From Granulosicoccaceae bacterium (GTDB taxonomy: Bacteria; Pseudomonadota; Gammaproteobacteria; Granulosicoccales; Granulosicoccaceae): a DNA stretch of 64,000 nucleotides. Where the stretch lies: NCBI GenBank assembly GCA_020629835.1, contig JAHDCO010000006.1, forward strand, positions 1-64,000, in the 5' to 3' direction. Below are positions 40,264-50,141 of the stretch, piece by piece. Under the pieces are notes generated by a model that saw nothing but the letters and a program-made list of their open reading frames with translations, searched no databases and was not told the DNA's origin. Within the stretch, counting starts at the first letter, position 1. The number at the start of each line of letters is the position of its first letter. The position numbers and the translations under genes are program-made.

Positions 40264-40818
40264 GTGTATTCCGTGATAGAGACGAATCAAAAACTCCCTG
40301 ATGACGTCATGGTTGCGCTGCACGCTGCCAATGTGACGGTTACCATAACGCCTGTGCAAATCGATCACGGGGAATGGCAGGCTGCGCTGTTTTTTGTGTT
40401 GGCAGAAGATGCGGCGTGTTTAAACAAGGGTCAGTTAATCGGTCGTGGGCCCTTCACGGTGGGTTTTGATGCGGACTTGCATGAGCATCACAATGCCACG
40501 GTCATTGAACTCGGAGTTGAGATCGCTACGCCACCTGAGTCTCAAAATGGCACCGTACTGTTTATTACCGGTCATAGCAGCAATCACTTTGATGGTTTGA
40601 AGCTTATGACTGAGCAAGACGATCTGCCGCTGTTCATCGCTGATGCGTACTGCAATGTTCTATCGCAACAACGTGTGCCGTTAAATCAAGCATTAAAGGC
40701 CGGCTTGCGTGGTTTGCTCGACGAAGCGGTTCGTCGCGATGCACTGATCCGTATGACGGGGCACTACGACCCTGACGCTGCGTTTACTGCAGTTCTTTCG
40801 CAACGTGGCATGAATTGA
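40264..40818 (+). CDS. Hypothetical protein
   Basis: ORF of 184 aa, same strand and abutting the next gene; no family recognised. Confidence 0.6.
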   Translation: MYSVIETNQKLPDDVMVALHAANVTVTITPVQIDHGEWQAALFFVLAEDAACLNKGQLIGRGPFTVGFDADLHEHHNATVIELGVEIATPPESQNGTVLFITGHSSNHFDGLKLMTEQDDLPLFIADAYCNVLSQQRVPLNQALKAGLRGLLDEAVRRDALIRMTGHYDPDAAFTAVLSQRGMN

Positions 40819-40929
40819 ATGATGCAACCGTTGGTTCGGTGGTGTTTAGTCAGGTGGCATCTTGGCTATTGGGGCCCCTTCCAGTGGTGCCCCGTCCGTT
40901 GGAGTAAGAGCCGCAGCGCTGCGTTCTTT

Positions 40930-41715
40930 ATGCTGCTCTTTGTTGGTGTTCATGCATCGAGCGTTTCTGCCGATACCGCTCAAACTGCGAAGCAGCGGTG
41001 GATTACCGCCATCAATCAAGACGATGCTGTCACGCTGATGAGTTTATTAAATCAGCGTGTGGTAGACGATGCGTGGAAGGTTACCGCATCAAATGGCAAA
41101 ACAGCATTAATGGTGGCCGCTAAAGTGGGTCATCGAGACCTGGCAGCGCGCCTGGTGACTGAAGGTTCGAGCATTCATCGAAAAACGATAACGGCTGGTA
41201 CGGCATTTATGTTCGCCATCCTGGGTGATCAATTGCCAATGGCTCAATGGTTAGCTTCCCGAGGGGCCAATGTGAATGCGCAAGGTTCCAATGGTTGGAC
41301 ATCGGTCATGATCGCGTCAGCGAAAGGTTTAGACAGTACCTTAGCTTGGTTACTGGAGCAGGGGGCGGATTCCAGCACGACGGACGTGTATGGATTTTCA
41401 CCGTTAATGCGAGCGGTTGATAACGGGCACATAGACGCTGTACGGTTACTACTTAGCGATACACGCGTACAGATTAACTGGCAGGATGAGCTTGGGAATA
41501 CGGCATTACACTATGCTGTGTCTAATGCGTCCGCGATAAGTGTGGCGCTGTTGATCGATGCGGGTGCGTCTGTGCATATCGATAATTGGGCCGGTACATC
41601 GCCGTTAGCGCTAGCAAGAGAAATCGCTGACAAGGGGCGCGATCAGTTACGTTCAGATGACCCACAGGTGGCTGCGTTACAGGCCATATTGGCAAAATTC
41701 AAAGTAGTTCAGTAA
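40930..41715 (+). CDS. Ankyrin-repeat protein, probably exported
   Basis: NGKTALMVAAKVGHRDLAARLV, NGWTSVMIASAKG, YGFSPLMRAVDNGHIDAVRLLL, LGNTALHYAVSN; signal peptide if started at 40930. Confidence 0.85.
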   Translation: MLLFVGVHASSVSADTAQTAKQRWITAINQDDAVTLMSLLNQRVVDDAWKVTASNGKTALMVAAKVGHRDLAARLVTEGSSIHRKTITAGTAFMFAILGDQLPMAQWLASRGANVNAQGSNGWTSVMIASAKGLDSTLAWLLEQGADSSTTDVYGFSPLMRAVDNGHIDAVRLLLSDTRVQINWQDELGNTALHYAVSNASAISVALLIDAGASVHIDNWAGTSPLALAREIADKGRDQLRSDDPQVAALQAILAKFKVVQ

Positions 41716-41723
41716 TTGAGGGT

Positions 41724-42407
41724 TTAACACAGTACTTGTTGTGCGGAGAAGTCTTTAGCCAGAACAACCTTCGTTGTATTACCCACACGAGCGCGTACAT
41801 CGCTGGTGCCATATTCCATAGCAAGACGGAATCCGAAGGCTTGTAAAAACCGCTCGTACTGATCCGGGCCATGACTGCCGGTTGCGAATAGCGCACCGTT
41901 CTCGTCTGGCTCTAACGCAATTGCCGCCAGCGGTACCGGTGCAGGGCCACTAAGCACTTGGCCGCCTTTGGCCGGATGGTAAACACTACGCTCAGAACAG
42001 CAGCTAATAACGCCACGCTGCGTTTGTTTTTGGCGCTGCTTATCGTAGAACGTGACTGGCTTATCCTGATAAGAGATGTGGCTAATAGGCCGTGCAGGGT
42101 GAGACATTTTGTGGCTGCAGATCGCTGAGAAGGCCACCACGCTCTGATCATGATCCACACCCCCAGGCCACGATCCTTGATGCGGAGCGGATTCGTGTAA
42201 GCGCACCAGAAAACAGGGTGTGGTTTTATACGGGTAGCTGAATATCCAGGCTTCACCAGGATTCAACTGCGCTAGCGTAACCGGTGAATCATCTTCAAAT
42301 ACCAGCGCACTCCTCGGAGTGGGGGTGATATCGGTTGCATTGACGTGTAACGAGGATGCTCCTGCAACCAAACCTGTGCACAGTCGATTGAATTGCCGTC
42401 GATCCAT
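41724..42407 (-). CDS. Rieske-like protein with Tat-like signal and aberrant second motif
   Basis: MDRRQFNRLCTGLVAGASS; ICSHKMSHP ... VISCCSERSVYHPAKGGQVLSGPAPVPL. Confidence 0.65.
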   Translation of the reverse strand: MDRRQFNRLCTGLVAGASSLHVNATDITPTPRSALVFEDDSPVTLAQLNPGEAWIFSYPYKTTPCFLVRLHESAPHQGSWPGGVDHDQSVVAFSAICSHKMSHPARPISHISYQDKPVTFYDKQRQKQTQRGVISCCSERSVYHPAKGGQVLSGPAPVPLAAIALEPDENGALFATGSHGPDQYERFLQAFGFRLAMEYGTSDVRARVGNTTKVVLAKDFSAQQVLC

Positions 42408-42557
42408 AGAATCATCCTAGGTGTTTAATAAGGACTTTCTGCAAGTGCGACTTATGTTTTACCACACCTCCGCTCCCGTTGTGGCGGTGTCAATCATGAA
42501 TCCATTTTGCCGTAGCACTGCGTAGTAACACTGCAACGAGACCGACAAGAAGCTCGC

Positions 42558-43484
42558 ATGACCGAACAGATCAAACAACATATGGGCCCGATTGAAATTG
42601 GGCTATTGCTTTTCATTTCGCTGTGCTGGGGTGGGTCTTTCTTTTTTATTGAGATCTTGTTGGACTATCTTCCGCCGTTGACTATTGTGACCTTGCGCAT
42701 TGGCTTGGCCGTCATCGTTTTATGGGGCATCGTGTTTCTGAGTAACCTCCAACGTCCGCAAGGTGTTTCTCAGTGGGCTGCATTAACTGTTCTGGGACTA
42801 TTGAGCATTGCACTGCCATTCAGCCTGATCACTTGGGCGCAAACCCGTATAGACTCTGGCATCGCGTCGGTACTGAACGCCACAGCACCACTCTTTGTTG
42901 TGCTCCTAGCAGGTATAACGCTGTCTGACGAGCGCTTTACGCGAGGTAAGATTGCGGGTGTGTTTATCGGAGTATTGGGTGTGGCTGTATTAATCGGCCC
43001 GGAGGCATTAACGGGTATCGGCGGCTCGGCCTTAGGTCAAATTGCGGTCATCGGCGCATCATTTTCTTACGCCTTAGCCGCGGTATTTTCTCGGCGGTTT
43101 GCGCAAATGGGCTTGTCGCCGACAGTAGTGGCGACCGGGCAGGTGAGCATGGCCACACTGATGCTTGTACCGATTACGTTAACAGTTGAAGGTATGCAGA
43201 GCTACATATTCATACCTGTAGCAGCGTGGGCTAGCCTACTGTCAATGGCGTTACTGAGTACCGTACTCGCGAATGTATTGTATTTTCGGTTGATTAAAAC
43301 GGCTGGGGCTACCAACTCGGCTATTGTTGGTTTTTTGATGCCAGTGGTTGGCACCAGCTTAGGAATTGCACTGTTAGGTGAAGCATTCAGCGCCGTGCAA
43401 ATCATCGGCGCAGGCTTAATCGGGGTTGGGTTGATTGTGATGGATGGACGGTGGGTTCGTCTCGTCCGAAGTAGTAAGAATTGA
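42558..43484 (+). CDS. DMT family (EamA) transporter
   Basis: Two EamA halves; LCWGGSFFFIEILLDYLPPLTIVTLRI. Confidence 0.88.
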   Translation: MTEQIKQHMGPIEIGLLLFISLCWGGSFFFIEILLDYLPPLTIVTLRIGLAVIVLWGIVFLSNLQRPQGVSQWAALTVLGLLSIALPFSLITWAQTRIDSGIASVLNATAPLFVVLLAGITLSDERFTRGKIAGVFIGVLGVAVLIGPEALTGIGGSALGQIAVIGASFSYALAAVFSRRFAQMGLSPTVVATGQVSMATLMLVPITLTVEGMQSYIFIPVAAWASLLSMALLSTVLANVLYFRLIKTAGATNSAIVGFLMPVVGTSLGIALLGEAFSAVQIIGAGLIGVGLIVMDGRWVRLVRSSKN

Positions 43485-43595
43485 TCAATACCGCGAAGAC
43501 ACTCTGCGCAATTTGATTGTGCGAATACTCAATCCAAGAAATATCAGTGCCGCGATAGCAGCATAAGCGGGTGTGATCAGGTGTTGCATGAGCAT
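43485..43595 (-). pseudogene. Putative remnant of a MAPEG-family membrane protein (N-terminus only)
   Basis: Reads MLMQHLITPAYAAIAALIFLGLSIRTIKLRRVSSRY*; resembles MAPEG N-terminal TM segment; stop adjoins the DMT gene. Confidence 0.4.
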
Positions 43596-43696
43596 ATTCC
43601 ACAAGGAGCCATCGTTTTTAGGCGGCAGCAATCAATATTGGCGACTATTCAATTGATTTGAACTCGGCCTGATCGCTATCATGCCAGCGAACGGGT

Positions 43697-44413
43697 GTGA
43701 GCGTTTTGAATAAAACCGCAGGATTTCGCCATGGAGAACGGTTGGAGATTGAAACCATGAATCTACCCCAGATAGTGGCCCCATCAAAATGGGAAGAGGC
43801 GATAGAGCAAATTAGGATCAAAGAAAAAGCTCTGACCCGCGAGCTGGATGCATTGGCCGCTGCACGTCGACGATTACCAATGACCGAAGTTTCCAAAGAC
43901 TACAAATTTATGACTGTCGAAGGGCGCCGGTCGCTTCTTGATTTGTTTGACGATCGTAATCAGCTCATCGTTTATCATCACATGTTGAGGCCGGGTGACT
44001 CAAAACCCTGTGCTGGCTGCTGTATGTTTATTGATAACGTCGGGCACCCAAAACATCTTCATGCGCGTAACACGAGTTTCGTTGTGGTCGCAAAAGCACC
44101 CGTTGACGAAATCGCCAGCTTGGCCAATCGTCTTCAATGGACCTTGCCGTTTGTTGAAACGGTAGATGACTTCAATAGTGATATGGGAATCACTGACGGG
44201 TTTGGCCTCTCAGTTTTTGTCCGCCGTGATCAGAACATCTATAGAACCTATTTCACACACGGTCGGGGTGTGGAATCACTGGGCAGTACGTGGACATTCC
44301 TGGATTTGACGCCGTGGGGGCGGCAAGAGACCTGGGAAGATTCACCGCAGGGATGGCCGCAATCGAAACCCTACGAGTGGTGGCGTCTACACGATGAATA
44401 CTCTGAGCTATAG
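43697..44413 (+). CDS. DUF899 family (thioredoxin-like) protein
   Basis: YHHMLRPGDSKPCAGCCMFIDNVGHPKHLHARNTSFVVVAKAP; TWTFLDLTPWGRQE. Confidence 0.85.
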   Translation: MSVLNKTAGFRHGERLEIETMNLPQIVAPSKWEEAIEQIRIKEKALTRELDALAAARRRLPMTEVSKDYKFMTVEGRRSLLDLFDDRNQLIVYHHMLRPGDSKPCAGCCMFIDNVGHPKHLHARNTSFVVVAKAPVDEIASLANRLQWTLPFVETVDDFNSDMGITDGFGLSVFVRRDQNIYRTYFTHGRGVESLGSTWTFLDLTPWGRQETWEDSPQGWPQSKPYEWWRLHDEYSEL

Positions 44414-44424
44414 GACCTTTCGAA

Positions 44425-45768
44425 CTACAACAGCCACCAAGTTGCTAAGCCTAAAAATAGTGTGAAACCGACAATATCAGTCACCGTTGTCAGTACGACT
44501 GAACCTGATAAAGCCGGATCAATTCCGAATTTGTCTAGAACAACGGGAATAATCACACCGACCACTGCAGCTGCTAAAAGATTTAAAAATAGCGCCAAAG
44601 CAATACTTACTGCCAACATAGGTGAACCAAACCACACGGCGGTAACAGCGCCGACAACCAAGGCCCAGGTCACACCATGAAGTATTCCCACCCAAAGCTC
44701 TTTCTTAAACAACCAGCCCAGGTTTCCTCGACTGAGTTGCCCCATGGATAGCCCACGTATCGTCAACGTCAAGGTTTGACTCCCTGCAATACCACCCATA
44801 CTCGACACGATAGGCATCAATACAGCCAAGGCCACAATCTGCTGCAGTGTGTGTTGAAACAGACTGATAACTCCAGCGGCCATAAACACGGTAACTAAAT
44901 TAATCGCTAACCAAACGCCACGGGACTTATAGCTTTTTAAGGGTGTTGCGAGCAGGTCGGTATCGTGTTCCATTCCCGCTGTTTTCATAAACTGATCGCC
45001 ACTGCGTTTTTTAATCACTGTGAGTGCTTCTTCAATCGTCACTCTGCCCAGCAAACGCTGGTCCTCGTCAACAACCGCCGCTTGAATTAATCGGTGGTCG
45101 TCAAATAGGGCGGCTACCTCTGCTTCATTTGCTGAACTTAAAATCACGTTTGTATCATTATCCAGAACGTCACGTACGAGTGTTTCTGGCGAACGCGTGG
45201 TCAGCATTATCAAAGGGAGTTTACCCAAATAGTGTTGATTTTCATCCACCACCAGTAAGGTGTTTGTGTACCACGGCAGTGATGAATAATTCGACTTCAG
45301 GTGTATTACGACCTCAGATAAAGCCCAATCGGCTTGAATAGTCACACTGTCGTCTCGCATCCATCTCAAGACAGAATCGGGTGCACTGGCAAGGTTTCGC
45401 TGAACAGCTTCAGATTCCGTCAAACCGAGTGCATCAATAACAGCAGCTGCGGATTTAGAATCCAGTTGTTCGACCACCAATGTTGCCGTTCGTAATGGCA
45501 AGGAGGGTGTTATTGACGCGAGTTCATCGTTCGTGGTGTGAAAAATCAGCGAATCCTGCACGGGAGTATCCAGCTGGGGTAGCACGGCAGTTCGTTGATC
45601 TGTAGTGAGGCTTAACCAAACCACTTCACGCGTTGGAGCGGGCAGCTGCTCTAAAACATCCGCCGTGAATTCGGGGGTGAAATCATCCCAAATTACTTGA
45701 TCAGCCGATGAAGGATCTCCAACGAGTTGTGAAATTAAAGTGACAGGGTCAGCGGTTTTATCGTTCAC
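44425..45768 (-). CDS. mgtE: Magnesium transporter MgtE
   Basis: N-terminal MgtE domain, CBS pair, TM domain with MPIVSSMGGIAGSQTLTLTIRGLSMGQL. Confidence 0.93.
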   Translation of the reverse strand: MNDKTADPVTLISQLVGDPSSADQVIWDDFTPEFTADVLEQLPAPTREVVWLSLTTDQRTAVLPQLDTPVQDSLIFHTTNDELASITPSLPLRTATLVVEQLDSKSAAAVIDALGLTESEAVQRNLASAPDSVLRWMRDDSVTIQADWALSEVVIHLKSNYSSLPWYTNTLLVVDENQHYLGKLPLIMLTTRSPETLVRDVLDNDTNVILSSANEAEVAALFDDHRLIQAAVVDEDQRLLGRVTIEEALTVIKKRSGDQFMKTAGMEHDTDLLATPLKSYKSRGVWLAINLVTVFMAAGVISLFQHTLQQIVALAVLMPIVSSMGGIAGSQTLTLTIRGLSMGQLSRGNLGWLFKKELWVGILHGVTWALVVGAVTAVWFGSPMLAVSIALALFLNLLAAAVVGVIIPVVLDKFGIDPALSGSVVLTTVTDIVGFTLFLGLATWWLL

Positions 45769-46012
45769 ATAATTCTCAACAGTGATTTTGGAAAGGAAAA
45801 TTGCGTTCTACAGAGTATAGCGATAGGGTGTGCGCTACCAGAACAACCGATCAGCATTCGACCACAATGCCTTATGCAGTTTGACCGCCTACTTGCATGA
45901 TAAATAATAGTTATCAATTAATATAAAATATTCCGTTTTATTTATTGATTGGTCTTCCGCAAACTCTTGTCATACCCCCTTGGTATTTAAACGAGAGTTT
46001 TGGGAGTCAACC

Positions 46013-47191
46013 ATGAAAAATTCTTCAACCGTATTACTCGTCGCCACCGCGTTTCCCTTGAACGCCATGGCCTTGGACTTAATAACTTACGAGAACCCCG
46101 AAAGCTCGTTTGAATCTGCGTACGTGGACTTCAATGCGAATGCCAACGCGGGCAATCAGGACCAGACAAGCTTTAATTCGTTGATTGATGTGCAATATTC
46201 ATTACGTCGATCAGAAGAAAAGCGCGTTTGGGGTTTACGTGGCAACGCAGTTTCCAATGCTAGCCGTGGTCCCAACGATGGGGATAAAACCAATAGCGAA
46301 TATGGATTTGAAGTCGGCGCTTATACCGATGTGTACTTCAACGAAGCGCGTCCCAAATTGTTTTATTTTGGTGATGTCAGCTACGCCCACGAAAGTAGTG
46401 CAGCTGATGACAACATTGGTGTTACTGCAGGTATTGGCTATGGTCGAGTCTGGAATGCAACACCTTTAGCGAAAGCCTTGAGAATTCAAGAGGCTTTTAA
46501 GTCACACGGTTTACTGTCACAAGATCTAACCGATGAGCAGTTGATGCAGTTAGCTGATGTTATCGCTCGAGAGGACGAGTATCGTGTTACGCATGGTGTT
46601 GAGGACTATAAAGGCGCCTGGTACACCGATATGGAAGCGGTTATGGTAGGCGCTAACGCATTACCCAGTGGTAGCTTGAGTGCATTGGCGACAGTGAAAT
46701 TGGATGATGTTCTATTCAACGAACCAATCAGTGCCCGACGGCACGGTTGGGTGGTTCGTGCGGGTGCTGGATTCCAATCGAGTGACTTTTCTGGTTTAAC
46801 AGATAATGACCCAAAACTGACATTCCAAGCGGAATACGCGAAGCCGGTGGGATTGCGAGGCCAGTGGATTAATCTGTTTTCCTATGAGCCAATTTTTGGT
46901 AGCAATACCGTGCATACGGTGCAAAATCGCTTGAGTTACACCCACGAGATCAGTGATCGAATTGATTGGGTAAACGGATTAGATACGCTGATTCTGCAGG
47001 CGGATGATCGTAATGATAGCCGTTTCACCAGTAACACCTTATCCAGTGGCTTTAACTTTCATGTCACCAATACGATTGATCTGGCTTTAACCTTTGCCGC
47101 CATCAAGACCAGTGAGCGACCCAACGTCGATCGCACAAATGATGAGGTAAGTACTTCAGCAGTAATCGGTGTTAAATACCGTCTGAAGTAG
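46013..47191 (+). CDS. Putative outer-membrane beta-barrel protein
   Basis: Signal peptide; alternating amphipathic strands; C-terminal VIGVKYRLK. Confidence 0.55.
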   Translation: MKNSSTVLLVATAFPLNAMALDLITYENPESSFESAYVDFNANANAGNQDQTSFNSLIDVQYSLRRSEEKRVWGLRGNAVSNASRGPNDGDKTNSEYGFEVGAYTDVYFNEARPKLFYFGDVSYAHESSAADDNIGVTAGIGYGRVWNATPLAKALRIQEAFKSHGLLSQDLTDEQLMQLADVIAREDEYRVTHGVEDYKGAWYTDMEAVMVGANALPSGSLSALATVKLDDVLFNEPISARRHGWVVRAGAGFQSSDFSGLTDNDPKLTFQAEYAKPVGLRGQWINLFSYEPIFGSNTVHTVQNRLSYTHEISDRIDWVNGLDTLILQADDRNDSRFTSNTLSSGFNFHVTNTIDLALTFAAIKTSERPNVDRTNDEVSTSAVIGVKYRLK

Positions 47192-47202
47192 TGAGTTTTT
47201 AT

Positions 47203-47232
47203 TTGCCTCGGGTCTGAGACGACCCGGGGCAA
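47203..47232. terminator. Strong stem-loop downstream of the beta-barrel gene
   Basis: TTGCCTCGGGTC-tgagac-GACCCGGGGCAA; no clear downstream T-run. Confidence 0.5.
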
Positions 47233-47587
47233 GACTACCGCGTACCATCCTGCGAAGTATGTCTTGCGAACTTTAAAAGTCGGGTAAGCCTTGCATTTTA
47301 AGGGCTAAGTGCCTTCGGTCTCTAGCTGAAGCCCAGTGGTATTCTGTAGAGGTCATAGTTCAGCACGAAACTACTGTGGCCTGCGGCGTACAACCCATGT
47401 CCTTATTCATTGCAATACCTTGATGGAGCTGTGCTCGACGGGTGAGAAGCCCGACGTGTGTATGTTTTCCGTACTGAGGTGGATTTTAAAGATACGATTT
47501 TTTCTCTCGCCACTAAGTTTCTCCTAATTCTGGGAACCGAAACTACTCCTACGCAATAAGCGTTTACCTAATAAGTGGAGAGACAAA

Positions 47588-47905
47588 ATGAATCATTCAA
47601 AGAAATTAATTGCTACCGCCGCCGTTGCTGGAGTATTGGCTGCTGGAACGCTGGCTTACGCCGATAACCTGCAGTCGTATGAGGGGGCTTTGCCCATACA
47701 ACAAGCCTCAGAACTTGCGCTAAATATTGTGCCCGGCACCATCATAGAGGCGGAACTTGAACGCGAAGACGGTGTGCTGATTTGGGAGGTGGAGGTTGTG
47801 AATGGGGAGAACCAGACGGTGGAGTTAATGCTGGATGCGATGTCTGGCGAGCTTCTCGGGCAGGAGATTGACGATGACGACCATCATCGCAAATTGAAAG
47901 GTTGA
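47588..47905 (+). CDS. PepSY domain-containing exported protein
   Basis: Signal peptide; IQQASELALNIVPGTIIEAELEREDGVLIWEVEVV...LMLDAMSGELL. Confidence 0.88.
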   Translation: MNHSKKLIATAAVAGVLAAGTLAYADNLQSYEGALPIQQASELALNIVPGTIIEAELEREDGVLIWEVEVVNGENQTVELMLDAMSGELLGQEIDDDDHHRKLKG

Positions 47906-47966
47906 CCGACGCTTCATAGTACCTAATAGGAAATTATTAGAAAGCCGGAATGGCACGTTGCTTCTT

Positions 47967-47998
47967 ACCGACCCTCAATTTGTTTGATTTGGGTCGGT
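47967..47998. terminator. Stem-loop between convergent PepSY and AraC genes
   Basis: ACCGACCC-N16-GGGTCGGT. Confidence 0.55.
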
Positions 47999-48068
47999 CT
48001 GAAGCTTCTACCCTAGCCATAATTTAATGGTCGTGCTGTTGGAAGGTAACTAAAGAAATGAATCGGTG

Positions 48069-49010
48069 CTAGCTTGAGATTTGGTGTTGGCTGAGTCTGA
48101 AACTAGCGGGTGGTTGATCGAAATAGCGTTTAAATACTCTGCCGAATGATGCCTCGGAGGAGTACCCGCTAAGTTGTGCAACCTCAATTATTGGTTTGTT
48201 TGTCTCGGCCAACAAATGCTTCGCAACCTGCATGCGCCAATCGGTTAAGTACGCTAACGGTGTACTGCCCATTAACTCGCTAAATTTATTGGCAAAACTC
48301 GTACGGGATAACCCTGCCACTTTGGCAAGGCTATCCACTGTCCACATATCACCAGGATCACGATGCATCGCTTCTAGAGCACTTCGGATTTTTTGATCGG
48401 CAAAAGCCGCGGTAATATGCCGGTTTTTGCCATCGCCGGAAATGTAAGTGCGGATTGCTTGCGCGAAAATTATCTCTGCTAGCTTGTGTGCAATCAAATC
48501 GCTTCCGAGATCATCCCGACCAACTTCGAAACCGATCATCTTTAAGGATTCATTCAACCAAGTGGGAGATGCTTCGCCGTAGGCACGAAGCAAAATGTAT
48601 TCGGGTAACGCGTCAATCAAAACATGTTCAGCTACTGGATCAAACGCAAAGTGACCGCAGATTAATTGCGTTTCATGATCTGAGTCACTCTCGCCATAAA
48701 TTAGAGCACCCCTTCCGGTGAAACCTGAATCTTCTAGCACGCTATCCAATGATTTGCTTCTGGCATCAGCAGGCTCAGACAGTACATGGCTTGCTCCTTT
48801 GGTGATGATAATAAGATCACCTTGGTTTATTTGTACCGTTTCACCAGCAGTTGGCAGGTGAGCGAAGCATCGACCACGATGTACGTAATGAAATCGAGAA
48901 ACGTTTTGATACTGTGGCACTTCTACACCCCAGGGTGCAGTAAAAGATGTTCGAAAGTACAAAGTACCTGACATCTTTGAGAAACGAAGTATTTCACTTA
49001 GTAAATCCAT
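48069..49010 (-). CDS. AraC family transcriptional regulator with N-terminal cupin
   Basis: Cupin_6-type N-terminus, C-terminal HTH_18 (LAKVAGLSRTSFANKFSELMGSTPLAYLTDWRM); ATG 49010 preferred. Confidence 0.9.
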   Translation of the reverse strand: MDLLSEILRFSKMSGTLYFRTSFTAPWGVEVPQYQNVSRFHYVHRGRCFAHLPTAGETVQINQGDLIIITKGASHVLSEPADARSKSLDSVLEDSGFTGRGALIYGESDSDHETQLICGHFAFDPVAEHVLIDALPEYILLRAYGEASPTWLNESLKMIGFEVGRDDLGSDLIAHKLAEIIFAQAIRTYISGDGKNRHITAAFADQKIRSALEAMHRDPGDMWTVDSLAKVAGLSRTSFANKFSELMGSTPLAYLTDWRMQVAKHLLAETNKPIIEVAQLSGYSSEASFGRVFKRYFDQPPASFRLSQHQISS

Positions 49011-49192
49011 GTAGGAACGATACCGCGTTAATGCGGCTTCCGCTACCGTCCGTTCAAGCACGGGAATGTGAAAATGTACGAATAATCAAAAGTGCTGAAC
49101 GATCGGTCGTGTATGTTGAAAAACCATCCTTAATACTTTGTCTCATGGGGTGTTTGGATATTACAGGCACCGAATTCCATTCGCAAAGCAGG

Positions 49193-49747
49193 ATGAAAAA
49201 ATCAATGAAGACTCTGTATTCAACGCTGGTTATCGGTTTGACTCTTATGGTCGGTTGTGCAACAGCGCAGGCGAACAAACCTTCTGATCTAAATGATCTA
49301 GAAATCGCACATGCGGCGTACACTGCCGACAATATAGACATTAGGTACGCTCATTTAGCGCTAGCAATCTCAGATAACCCGGATATCGTAGAATTTGCAA
49401 AGACTATGATCCGCGATCATGAAGCGGTGAACGAACAAGCTCTTGCACTGTTAGCTAAACTAGAGGTGCAGCCGAAAGATAATTTTCTCAGTCAGCAATT
49501 GACTGTAGGTTCAATAGAACTGATCAATGAAATGAGCCAATTGCGTGGGGTGGAATTCGATAGGCGTTATGCTGAAAATGAATTGGCCTATCACAAAGCG
49601 GTGAATGAAATTGTCAGTAAAGAGTTCATTCCTAATATCGAAAATATGGACGTTAAAGCCTTGTTTGAGCAAGCGTTAGTGATTTTTTTAGCGCATGAAA
49701 AACACGCTGAGATGATGGTCAAGAAACTTTCGAACAAATCCGAGTAG
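49193..49747 (+). CDS. DUF4142 family exported protein
   Basis: Signal peptide; DIRYAHLALAISDNPDIVEFAKTMIRDHEAVNEQALALLAKL. Confidence 0.8.
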   Translation: MKKSMKTLYSTLVIGLTLMVGCATAQANKPSDLNDLEIAHAAYTADNIDIRYAHLALAISDNPDIVEFAKTMIRDHEAVNEQALALLAKLEVQPKDNFLSQQLTVGSIELINEMSQLRGVEFDRRYAENELAYHKAVNEIVSKEFIPNIENMDVKALFEQALVIFLAHEKHAEMMVKKLSNKSE

Positions 49748-49749
49748 AC

Positions 49750-50109
49750 ATGCGAGGGCGAATCGTAACAGGGGCTAGAGTCACAAAAGCTATAGTTGTC
49801 GTAGTTTCAAGTTTTGCTCCGGTTCTGTGGGGAGCAGAGGCAAGCCAAAAGGCTGTTCGGATAACACATTATGTCGAGATTCGAGGGTTTGAATTCAAAC
49901 CTTCGAATCTGTCTGTAAGCCCGGGAGACTCGATAGTCTTCATGAATCTTGACATCGTACCTCATACGGCGACAGCAATTGATAACACTTGGACGACAGA
50001 CACATTAGAGACAGGGGAAACCCAACTAATCACGATCACGTCGGACTCCACGCCTGTGTATTATTGTATTTTCCATCCCTCTATGAACGGATCTCTCGAT
50101 CTTCAATAG
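49750..50109 (+). CDS. Cupredoxin (plastocyanin/amicyanin-like)
   Basis: Type-1 Cu ligands: VPHTATA and YYCIFHPSM; signal peptide. Confidence 0.85.
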   Translation: MRGRIVTGARVTKAIVVVVSSFAPVLWGAEASQKAVRITHYVEIRGFEFKPSNLSVSPGDSIVFMNLDIVPHTATAIDNTWTTDTLETGETQLITITSDSTPVYYCIFHPSMNGSLDLQ

Positions 50110-50141
50110 AGGGCCAATCATTCAATGAGAAATGAGTTGTA

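Noticed and set aside
47951-47966. Possible sigma-54 promoter (TGGCACGTTGCTTCT)
   Set aside because: TGGCAC and TTGC are too close for the -24/-12 spacing and no suitably oriented start follows.
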